Assembly (NCBI GenBank): GCA_964569245.1
Contig: CAZMTK010000001.1
Span: 310,001-374,000, forward strand
DNA length: 64,000 nucleotides
Origin: JAAYTY01 sp964569245
Lineage (GTDB): Bacteria > Fermentibacterota > Fermentibacteria > Fermentibacterales > Fermentibacteraceae
Direction of reading: 5' to 3'
Shown: piece by piece, positions 24,237 through 32,667 of the stretch
Numbering within the stretch: position 1 is the stretch's first letter
How the letters are laid out: every line of letters starts with the position of its first letter
The notes under the pieces: generated by a model
What the model saw: only the letters and a program-made list of their open reading frames with translations
Databases searched by the model: none
Told to the model about the DNA's origin: nothing
Program-made: the position numbers and the translations under genes

Positions 24237-25129
24237 CACCAACCCTGCCTCAGCAGGCAGGCCCAGTGCGCTGACAGGTCAGAGGCGCTTCTTGCGGGCT
24301 CCCTGCCCCAGTCGGGGAACGATCCCCTGCGGTCGAGACCGACGACCGGCACGCCGAAGGCTCCGGCCTCGGCCCAGAGTCCCCTGGTGTCGGCGAGGAC
24401 CGCAGACGCCCCCGCCGTGACCGCGGCTCTCACGGCGCGTCCCTCTGAGGCTATGGGGCTTTCGCGACCGGAAACCTGCACCGCGCGCAGCGGAATCTCG
24501 GCCCCCAGCCGCCTCATGACGCGGAGCATACCGCCGTCGGCGGCAATGTAGGGAAGGAACAGGCCCGAGACGGGCGCGAGTACATCCGAGGCCCTTGCCG
24601 AGTCATCAGGCAGAGGGACCGGCTTCCAGGACCTGTCCACGGAGATGCCCAGGACTTCGCACATGCCGTGCACGGTTTCCGGAACAGGCCGCGGGGAGAG
24701 CCTCACCTCGAGATTCGCAGAGGCGGTCCCGACGGCTGAAACCCTGACCCTCGCACCGGTCCCCTCCAGAAGGCCCGAAGCGGCGCTGCCTGAGGATACG
24801 CAGAAGGCTACCGACCCCTCTTCGGAGCGCCCCTTCCTGAGAGCTCCGGCCGCACGCCTGTTTCGACCGTACGGAGAGGAGAGCGGGAGTCTCGGGAGAA
24901 GATTGAGAAGATCCACCTCGTCCTCGGGAACTACCGCTGTGATCTCAGTCGATGCGTAGTGCCTCATCAGGTTGTTCATCAGGATGAGGCCGGCCCAGAT
25001 GTCCCCCGGTTCGGGGCCGACGACGACCGCTATCGCCGGAGGGGCTTCGAGCGACGAGGGGAACGAGAAGCTGTCCGAATCGCAGGCGCGACGTCCAGAG
25101 AGCCTCCGGGGCAGACGCGGCAGCCTCAC
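24236..25129 (-). CDS. Divergent heptosyltransferase-like (GT-B) protein
   Basis: 297-aa protein starting at a GTG that overlaps the upstream stop (GTGA). A C-terminal segment GASAVLADTRGLWAEAGAFGVPVVGL mirrors the nucleotide-sugar loop of family 9 glycosyltransferases, and the N-terminal half has the alternating strand-helix pattern of a GT-B domain. The canonical GN/TDSG motif is missing. Adjacent to a true GT9 gene, it may be a paralogue that has lost activity or changed substrate. Confidence 0.5.
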   Translation of the reverse strand: MRLPRLPRRLSGRRACDSDSFSFPSSLEAPPAIAVVVGPEPGDIWAGLILMNNLMRHYASTEITAVVPEDEVDLLNLLPRLPLSSPYGRNRRAAGALRKGRSEEGSVAFCVSSGSAASGLLEGTGARVRVSAVGTASANLEVRLSPRPVPETVHGMCEVLGISVDRSWKPVPLPDDSARASDVLAPVSGLFLPYIAADGGMLRVMRRLGAEIPLRAVQVSGRESPIASEGRAVRAAVTAGASAVLADTRGLWAEAGAFGVPVVGLDRRGSFPDWGREPARSASDLSAHWACLLRQGW

Positions 25130-25803
25130 CTGGAAACGACCTCGAGAAGGCCCAGGGCGAGATCCGCCAGAGCAGGGTTCTCCGCATCGCGTGCCGCAAG
25201 CGACTGCAGGAGGGGAACTGCCTGAAAGTCGGAGCCCGCAGCATGCAGGGCAAGCGCCCGGGAATAGACGGCCAGCCCCTCGCCGGGGAACGAGTCGGCC
25301 AGCAGCGACGACAGGTCCAGCGCATCCTCGATCCTTCCTGCCTGAAGGAGCGCGAAGCAGAGGTCGACAGCGCTCAGGAATCGCCGCCTTCGGGTGCTCC
25401 CTTCGCGAAGGGAAGCCGCAAGCTCCCTGCATGCATCATCGCCCATCCCACGATAGACGAACGCGATTCCGGAGGCGCGGTGCTCGAGCCACGGATCTCC
25501 GTCGACGCGCTCGAGCCATTCCACCGCCAGTCTGTCGAGCCCGCAGGTCCATGCGAGCCGCGCCCTCCAGAAGAGGACGAGAGAGCTGTCGCATCCGGCT
25601 GCCTCGAGATCCTCTATCAGCCACTCGGCCCGGTTTGCGTGCCCGGCGTAGAGAGCCTCCTCTAGCAGCCTTCCCAGAATCCTGGCCTCGCCCTGCAGAT
25701 CGCCCTCGGCCTGCCATGCCGCCCCTGCCTGAGCCAGCGCGCCGGCCTCCTCGAGCTCCAGGGGGCCGGCGGCCAGTACGGCCGACAGAATCAGCGCCGT
25801 CAC
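25126..25803 (-). CDS. Hypothetical exported helical-repeat (TPR-like) protein
   Basis: 225 aa starting at GTG that overlaps the previous stop (GTGA). The first ~15 residues are a hydrophobic signal-like stretch. The rest is Ala/Leu-rich helical hairpins such as LAVEWLERVDGDPWLEHRA and AVYSRALALHAAGSDFQAVP, typical of TPR or Sel1-like repeats. No enzymatic motif is seen. It is embedded in an operon of envelope-synthesis genes, so a periplasmic scaffold role is plausible. Confidence 0.6.
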   Translation of the reverse strand: MTALILSAVLAAGPLELEEAGALAQAGAAWQAEGDLQGEARILGRLLEEALYAGHANRAEWLIEDLEAAGCDSSLVLFWRARLAWTCGLDRLAVEWLERVDGDPWLEHRASGIAFVYRGMGDDACRELAASLREGSTRRRRFLSAVDLCFALLQAGRIEDALDLSSLLADSFPGEGLAVYSRALALHAAGSDFQAVPLLQSLAARDAENPALADLALGLLEVVSR

Positions 25804-26399
25804 CTGGGGAACCTGCCGAGGAGACGCCTGACGAGCCTGAGGTAGCCGGCGGCTCCGAAGAAAACCGCGGCCAGCGCGAGATATCCCGATACTCTAGTGA
25901 GCTCCCGGTAGACGGCCTTCCCCGTGAATGCGGCCAGTCCCGCCGCGGAGCATGCCAGGACATAGCTGAAGATGTGGACCAGCTTCTCTCCCGTAGGGAC
26001 GGCGATGAGCGGCCTGCCGGTCCCCCAGGAGACGATCGTAGTGGCGAGAAGGACCACCAGGTGGTAGCCTGCGATAACGGCGGCTACTGTCATGCTCAGC
26101 GAGCCCGCCCTGGCGAGCGCCAGCAGGGACACGGCCAGGAACACCTTGTCCGCCAGGAAATCGAGGATCTTGCCCTCGTAGCTGCACCTTCTTATGCGTC
26201 TGGCCAGCCAGCCGTCGAGATAGTCCGAGAAGGCAGCCCCGAGAACCAGCCAGAACAGGGCTGCAGGAGTCATGCCGAGGTGTGCTGCGAAGATCACTGC
26301 AAGCGTCATGGCGAGCCGGGCTCCGCTCATGGCGGCAGGAAGCGGATGCACCCCGTGCCTGGGGGCAGCCCGCATCGCAGGTGGGGATTCACCTGTCAT
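25800..26399 (-). CDS. CDP-alcohol phosphatidyltransferase family protein
   Basis: Integral membrane enzyme of 199 aa, likely a phospholipid synthase such as phosphatidylglycerophosphate synthase. The catalytic signature DxxDGxxAR..G..xD..D is present as SDYLDGWLARRIRR followed by GKILDFLADK. About five to six helices surround it. Start-codon choice is uncertain because several ATGs lie in the first 30 residues and it overlaps the preceding gene by 11 nt. Confidence 0.83.
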   Translation of the reverse strand: MTGESPPAMRAAPRHGVHPLPAAMSGARLAMTLAVIFAAHLGMTPAALFWLVLGAAFSDYLDGWLARRIRRCSYEGKILDFLADKVFLAVSLLALARAGSLSMTVAAVIAGYHLVVLLATTIVSWGTGRPLIAVPTGEKLVHIFSYVLACSAAGLAAFTGKAVYRELTRVSGYLALAAVFFGAAGYLRLVRRLLGRFPR

Positions 26400-27084
26400 G
26401 CTGCATCCCCGCCCTCGAGAACAGCGCGTCCAGTTCGCTGACCGCGATCCAGTCCCGGCCCTCCGGCATCGCCAATCCGGGGAATCTCACGGAGAGCCTC
26501 TCGAGGTCCTCCGAGGTCGCCAGCTCGCCTCCGAGGAAGTCTCCGCCCGGTGCGACGGACATCCATCCAGCAGCGATCACCGCGGCGATGGTCGGACCGT
26601 AATCGTCGTCCTCCAGGTCCGGGGGCGGCTCTGGAAGCATGGCCGCGTACCTGTACAGGTCGTGCCTCCCGAACCAGGCTGCGGCCAGGGCCAGGTCGCG
26701 CCTGCTGGCAGGAAGGAGGACGCCCATCCCCTCCATGCAGGCCTCAGCGCGCTCGATGCAGCCCGATCCGGCGAGGAAGAGGACCAGAGGTACCAGCGCC
26801 ATCCTGTCGCCTGCCAGAAGTCTTTCGCGCAGTGCGCGCTCCATGCCGGCGCCTCCCGAAGCCAGGATCTCCGGAACCGACACGGGGGTGGCGTAGGACG
26901 GGCTGTAGCCGGCGTCGAAATCCGGGCCGAGCCTGTCGACGAGGTTCAGTACCTGCCTGGCCTGCTGCTGGAGGTCGAGCGGCAGGTCTGTCACGGCGCC
27001 GGTCCTGAGGACCCAGTCGAGGGAGTCGTCCGCCTGTGCGAACCTGCTCGAGACGGCCGAGATGACGAGGGCCGAAGCCAGCAT
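26389..27084 (-). CDS. Hypothetical exported protein
   Basis: 231-aa protein of unknown function beginning 15 nt downstream of the tRNA-Gly. An N-terminal signal-like segment (residues ~1-20, MLASALVISAVSS) is followed by an Ala/Leu-rich helical protein. The open frame extends upstream through the tRNA, but that part is non-coding tRNA sequence, and the ATG at 27084 is the first start outside it. No ribosome site is apparent. Confidence 0.6.
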   Translation of the reverse strand: MLASALVISAVSSRFAQADDSLDWVLRTGAVTDLPLDLQQQARQVLNLVDRLGPDFDAGYSPSYATPVSVPEILASGGAGMERALRERLLAGDRMALVPLVLFLAGSGCIERAEACMEGMGVLLPASRRDLALAAAWFGRHDLYRYAAMLPEPPPDLEDDDYGPTIAAVIAAGWMSVAPGGDFLGGELATSEDLERLSVRFPGLAMPEGRDWIAVSELDALFSRAGMQHDR

Positions 27085-27098
27085 CGCGAGCAGGGGCC

Positions 27099-27174
27099 TG
27101 GAGCGGGCAACGGGATTCGAACCCGCGACTTTCAGCTTGGGAAGCTGACACTCTACCAGCTGAGTTATGCCCGC
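27099..27174 (-). tRNA. tRNA-Gly (anticodon CCC)
   Basis: Complete cloverleaf with acceptor stem GCGGGCA/TGCCCGC, D arm ACTC/GAGT, anticodon stem TCAGC/GCTGA around the loop TTCCCAA (anticodon CCC, reading GGG), a five-base variable loop and a T arm with TTCGAAT. The 3' CCA is encoded. It lies between dapF and a hypothetical gene, all in the same direction. Confidence 0.96.
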
Positions 27175-27189
27175 TCCGACAGGACGTAT

Positions 27190-27218
27190 TTGATAGGTCA
27201 CCGGTCAGTCACCGTCAA
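27190..27218 (-). promoter_or_regulatory. Promoter of tRNA-Gly
   Basis: TTGACG (27213-27218) and TATCAA (27190-27195) are separated by 17 nt. The tRNA 5' end begins 15 nt after the -10 box, a usual leader length. The -35 lies inside the last codons of dapF, so this tRNA can be transcribed apart from the upstream operon. Confidence 0.55.
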
Positions 27219-28014
27219 CCCGCGGGGCTACGGTCTCGCCCCTGAACACGATCCTGGCCTCTCCTTCGAGCCACCAGCCGTTCTCGTCCCTTCCTACTTC
27301 GAGCATCAGCCCGCCCCTTGTCAGTATCTCCGCGGGAAGCCTCGCCCGACCTGCCTCCGAGAGAAGGAGCGCGACGGCCACGGCGCCGGTTCCGCATGCC
27401 AGGGTCTCGCCCTCTACTCCCCGCTCCCAGGTCCGCATCTCGAGCCTGCCCTTCTTCGCACTCGCAAAATCCACGTTGGCCCCGGCCGGTCCTGCCGCAC
27501 CGTGCCTTCTGAGGATTGGCGCGAGCCTCTCGAAGACGCCGTCATCGAGGTCCTCGTGCTCCACGACCAGGTGGGGAACTCCGGTGTCTGCCAGGCCTGC
27601 CAGAATGTCGAGGTCGTCCAGGCGCAGTTCTCCCGCGCCTGCAAGGATGCGCGGCTCCGTCATCCAGAGCCTGACCCTCCAGGAGCTGTCCACCATGGCC
27701 CTGTGGATACCGCTGTCGCTCGTGAAGGTCACGAGTCCGGGACCCGCGATTCCCAGGTCCATCGCGAACCTCGCAATGCACCTTCCGCCGTTTCCGCACA
27801 TCGCAGCGGGATGCCCGTCGCTGTTGTAGTATCTCATGGCGAAATCCGCCTCCGGCGATCTCCGCAGCTCCAGGAGGCCGTCCGCTCCGATCGACAGCCC
27901 CCTCCTGCACAGGTCGCGTATCGCTTCGGGGGCGAGAAGGGAGTCGAGGCTCCCGTCGGTGTTGTCCACGACGATGAAGTCGTTTCCGGCGCCGCTCATC
28001 TTGCAGAACCTCAC
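27205..28014 (-). CDS. dapF: Diaminopimelate epimerase
   Basis: Converts LL- to meso-diaminopimelate for lysine and peptidoglycan synthesis. The 269-aa protein has both catalytic cysteines: C73 in MCGNGGRCIARF and C207 in LACGTGAVAVAL. KMSGAGNDFIVVDN near the N-terminus is also conserved. The start is a GTG overlapping the upstream stop (GTGA), and MRFCKMSGAGNDF matches the family N-terminus. Confidence 0.95.
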   Translation of the reverse strand: MRFCKMSGAGNDFIVVDNTDGSLDSLLAPEAIRDLCRRGLSIGADGLLELRRSPEADFAMRYYNSDGHPAAMCGNGGRCIARFAMDLGIAGPGLVTFTSDSGIHRAMVDSSWRVRLWMTEPRILAGAGELRLDDLDILAGLADTGVPHLVVEHEDLDDGVFERLAPILRRHGAAGPAGANVDFASAKKGRLEMRTWERGVEGETLACGTGAVAVALLLSEAGRARLPAEILTRGGLMLEVGRDENGWWLEGEARIVFRGETVAPRVDGD

Positions 28015-30233
28015 TGACCAGCTCCGTTCTCTTCCCCGCCCGCGGTTCTCCGCAGGCCCTCTGCCGCGACCTCCAGCCAGGGAGCCGCGGAGAGAGCCCT
28101 CGCGTATTCCGCTGCGGCATCCTCCAGCCTTCCCGCCGACTCGTAGAGGGTTCCCAGATCGGCCATCAGCTCCGGATCGGGTCCCCATGCCGACTGGTAC
28201 ACCGCGAAGTCGGCGGCCAGGTTGTCGATGGAGTAGAGCCCCTGGAGATGCAGTCTCGTGAGCTCCTGCAGGAGCGCCACTCCCGCGTCGGTTTCTCCGC
28301 CGAACCCTGCGAAGATCGAAAGGGATGCCGAGAGGAGGTCCGGAGCCATGTTCGTCCTGCCGGCCCTCGCGAGCTCGAAGGCGGTGAGCTCGGGGTCCGA
28401 GACCAGGGCGAGTGCCTTGTCGTAGTCGTCGAAGACCCTGGCGTGCCGCTGGTCGAAGAGCGGCTGCGGCGCCAGGGAGCCGGCTGGGGGCATGTTCAGG
28501 GAGAAGACCCTCAGCGACGGTCCCTGGTAGACCAGGGAGAGCCTCCGGAGCCTCTCCGGGTGGTAGTGCATGTCCAGGGCCACGCTTCCCGGGAGGGGGT
28601 CGAGCAGCCCCGCCAGGTACATCGCTCCGCCGCTCGACCTGTCGAGGAGGAAGTCGGCCTGGTAGACTACGAGGCTGCACCGTCTCGCCGACATGAACGA
28701 CACGAGGCTGTCCTCCGGCTGGAAGAGCTTCGCCGCGAACTCCTGTATCGTGCGTCTGTTGGCTTCGCTCTCGAAGAAGGTGTGTGTCACTACTGGCCTC
28801 TCTGCGTAGGCCGAGATCAGCCCGGAGAGGTGCCAGTAGCAGAGGACAGGCTCGTCCGGGCGGGTCTCCCGCTGAAGCCACTGGAGGAACGGTCCCAGCT
28901 CGGCCTCGGTGAGCAGAGAGGGTCTGCCGGAGGGCGAAAGGCCGGCTCCCGAGAGGACTGCGGCCGCATGCGGCGCCGCAGCAGCTTCGAGCCCCAGTAG
29001 GGCTGAGAGGGTCAGGAGCTTCCAGGATCTCCGCGTGGCCATGACCATCGCGGGAAGGATCGCCACAGCCAGCATGACGTGCAGCCTGTCGAAGAGGACA
29101 TATCCCGCGAGAGATGCCGGCAGGAGCCATCTGATCAGGCCCGGGCAGCCCTCCCACAGCCGCCTGGCCCCGAATGCGGCGGCTGCAAGCGGGATGCCGA
29201 ACAGGAGGATGACCTGTCCCGGCGAAGGAGTCTCGTATCCTGCGACCCAGAAGAGCCGGGCGTCGGGAGAGAGGCGACCCGGATCCGCGGGATGCATGAG
29301 CATGAACCTCAGCTTCGCTTCGAGTACGCCTGTCACGTGGCCCGTGGCGCCGGAAGACACCGCCGCTGCCGTGACCGCGGCCAGCAGAACGGCTGCCGCA
29401 GGCATCGGCCGCCACCTGACCGCGGACGACAGGAGGAGCAGCGCCGCCACAGCCATCGCGGGAGACGTCGCTGCTCCGTCGCTTCGCATATGGCTCAGCA
29501 GGAGCGCCGCCAGCACGAAGGACGCTCCTGCGAGTGCGGAAAGCTGGCGGGGCGCGCTTCCCGAAGAGCTCCTGCACAGAATGTAGAAAAGGAGCAGCAT
29601 GGCCAGGAAGGTCGAGACCTTCCATGCCGCGAGCGAGGCGAAGAGGGCCGAAGACGCAGCCAGTGAGAGGATCCAAGTCCTCCATCCCCCCCTGCTCCTC
29701 ATCGCCGCCTCGGACAGCAGGCCGGTGAGCACGAGGAGGGGCATGGCGACCGTTTCCCTGTAGAAGGATTCCCCGCGCGCCCTGAGAATCGCAGGCAGGA
29801 AGAAGCCGTACATCTGAGCTGAGAGCAGGGATCTGCGGAAACCCATGCCTGAGATGCGCAGCCAGATGAAGAGGCCCGGGAGGGAGAGCAGCGGGAACGC
29901 AAGGCAGAAGAAACGAAGGAAGCTCTGGAAATCTCCTCCGACGAGCCTGTGCAGCCACCCGGCCAGGTATTCCTCGAAGATCGAGTTCTCCCCGGTCCTC
30001 ATGCCCCGGGGATACATCACTAGCGAGTCGACCGCCGGGATTCCCTCCCCTCTCGATATCAGCAGAGAGTACCTGAAGGCCTGCGTGGTCTCCCCCTGCA
30101 TCCTGGGGGGAGGCGGGAGGATGGCGGTGGAGAACCAGATGCGGATGAGGAGCGCCGCTGCGGTCAGAGCCAGCAGCAGCGAAGCCGTCGGTACGGCGCC
30201 GGGGGAGGTCCTGTCAGGTGCCGAGCCGGGCAT
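28011..30233 (-). CDS. STT3-like GT-C membrane glycosyltransferase with C-terminal repeats
   Basis: 740-aa protein with about 11-12 helices followed by a soluble C-terminal region of helical repeats (TLYESAGRLEDAAAEYARAL is TPR-like). The first loop, GETTQAFRYSLLISRGEGIP then MYPRGM, resembles the first external loop of STT3/AglB oligosaccharyltransferases and related GT-C enzymes, where an acidic residue binds metal. A WWDYG-type motif is not evident. Likely transfers glycan from a lipid carrier, but substrate and activity are inference. It overlaps the MglA gene by 20 nt. Confidence 0.6.
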   Translation of the reverse strand: MPGSAPDRTSPGAVPTASLLLALTAAALLIRIWFSTAILPPPPRMQGETTQAFRYSLLISRGEGIPAVDSLVMYPRGMRTGENSIFEEYLAGWLHRLVGGDFQSFLRFFCLAFPLLSLPGLFIWLRISGMGFRRSLLSAQMYGFFLPAILRARGESFYRETVAMPLLVLTGLLSEAAMRSRGGWRTWILSLAASSALFASLAAWKVSTFLAMLLLFYILCRSSSGSAPRQLSALAGASFVLAALLLSHMRSDGAATSPAMAVAALLLLSSAVRWRPMPAAAVLLAAVTAAAVSSGATGHVTGVLEAKLRFMLMHPADPGRLSPDARLFWVAGYETPSPGQVILLFGIPLAAAAFGARRLWEGCPGLIRWLLPASLAGYVLFDRLHVMLAVAILPAMVMATRRSWKLLTLSALLGLEAAAAPHAAAVLSGAGLSPSGRPSLLTEAELGPFLQWLQRETRPDEPVLCYWHLSGLISAYAERPVVTHTFFESEANRRTIQEFAAKLFQPEDSLVSFMSARRCSLVVYQADFLLDRSSGGAMYLAGLLDPLPGSVALDMHYHPERLRRLSLVYQGPSLRVFSLNMPPAGSLAPQPLFDQRHARVFDDYDKALALVSDPELTAFELARAGRTNMAPDLLSASLSIFAGFGGETDAGVALLQELTRLHLQGLYSIDNLAADFAVYQSAWGPDPELMADLGTLYESAGRLEDAAAEYARALSAAPWLEVAAEGLRRTAGGEENGAGQ

Positions 30234-30795
30234 GTCGGCGAGCCATCATCGCGGCGATGATCTTGAGAGTTTCCGCAGGTCCCCCGCCGCCGAGTGCGAC
30301 CGCTTCGACTACCGGCCAGCCGTGCCTGTTGAGCTGCGAGTCCATCTGCTCCACCGGGGTGATGCCGGGCAGGTCACGCTTGTTGTACTGGAGCACAACA
30401 GGGATCATGGACAGCCCGAGACCGAATGTCTGCAGATTGTTCTCGAGGTCCTCCATCGTGTCCAGGTTGGCGTCCATCCTCTCGATCTGGCTGTCAGCGA
30501 CGAAGACCAGCCCGTCCAGGCCGTCGAGTATGACCCTCCGGGAGAGGGCGTAGTAGGCCTGTCCGGGGACGGAGTAGAGGTGCAGGCGGACATTGGTTCC
30601 GTTGATGGAGGCGAAGTTCACGGGGAGGAAGTCGAAGAAGACGGTCCTCTCGCCGCGCGTGCAGAGCGTCACGAGGCGCCCCCGGTTCTCCGGTGCTACG
30701 AAGTCTCTGACGCGCCTCAGGTTGGTGGTCTTTCCGGAGAGGCCGGGACCGTAGTAGACGATCTTGTAAGCTACTTCGTCGCCCGTTCTGTGCAT
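30214..30795 (-). CDS. MglA-family small Ras-like GTPase (first copy)
   Basis: 193-aa GTPase of the MglA/bacterial Ras-like family, which governs cell polarity and gliding or type IV pili in Myxococcus. Visible are the P-loop GPGLSGKTTN (residues 16-25), YSVPGQAYY as switch II with the usual Gln, and NKRDLP for guanine recognition. Thr and Ser of the family switch I (RTVFFDFLP) are seen. No MglB/roadblock partner is in the window. It follows hslU after 27 nt and is about 45% alike by eye to the second copy near 40.5 kb. Confidence 0.9.
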   Translation of the reverse strand: MHRTGDEVAYKIVYYGPGLSGKTTNLRRVRDFVAPENRGRLVTLCTRGERTVFFDFLPVNFASINGTNVRLHLYSVPGQAYYALSRRVILDGLDGLVFVADSQIERMDANLDTMEDLENNLQTFGLGLSMIPVVLQYNKRDLPGITPVEQMDSQLNRHGWPVVEAVALGGGGPAETLKIIAAMMARRHARLGT

Positions 30796-30822
30796 CGCAC
30801 CACCCCGTCAGAAAGTGCAGCT

Positions 30823-32130
<1,308 letters not shown>

Positions 32131-32132
32131 CG

Positions 32133-32663
32133 TCAGAGCTCCTCCAGCTGGATAGTGCCGCCGGTGTAGATGCAGATCTCGCTGGCTATGGCGATGCTCT
32201 CCCTTGCTATGCTGGCGGGTGTCATCCTGGTGTGCGCCGAGAGAGCCCTGGCAGCGGCAAGGGCGTAGGCATGGCCCGATCCTGCAGCCACGATGCCGTC
32301 TGAGGGCTCCAGTATCTCGCCTCCCCCCGTTATCAGGAGGGCGCGCTCCCTGTCCAGGGCTGCGATGAGGGCGTTGAGCTCTCTCATCGACTTGTCCTGG
32401 CGCCACTCCCGCGCCAGCTCGACTGCCGCCCTCATGAGGCTCCCTCTGGAAGCCTCCAGATGCTCCTCGAGCTTCTCGAGGAGCGCGAACGCGTCCGAGC
32501 CGTTGCCTGACAGCCCCGCGAGAACCGCGCCATCCGCAAGCCTCCTGATCTTCTTCGCGGTGCTCTTGATGATCGTGTCGTTGAAGCTGACCTGGCCGTC
32601 GGCGGCCATAGCGGCCCGCCCGGAACGGACGATCCCGATTATCGTCGTGGCTCTCCAGGTCAT
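32133..32663 (-). CDS. hslV: ATP-dependent protease peptidase subunit HslV
   Basis: Threonine protease of the HslUV complex, 176 aa. The propeptide MTWRA is removed to expose Thr6 of TTIIGIVRSG as the catalytic N-terminus. ARALSAHTRMTPASIARE and IYTGGTIQLEEL near the C-terminus match the family. It follows the DUF2723 gene by 4 nt. Confidence 0.95.
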   Translation of the reverse strand: MTWRATTIIGIVRSGRAAMAADGQVSFNDTIIKSTAKKIRRLADGAVLAGLSGNGSDAFALLEKLEEHLEASRGSLMRAAVELAREWRQDKSMRELNALIAALDRERALLITGGGEILEPSDGIVAAGSGHAYALAAARALSAHTRMTPASIARESIAIASEICIYTGGTIQLEEL

Positions 32664-32667
32664 TCCG

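Noticed and set aside
26389..27201. Hypothetical protein start extended through the tRNA
   Set aside because: The upstream part is the tRNA-Gly sequence itself, so the ATG after CCA is used instead.
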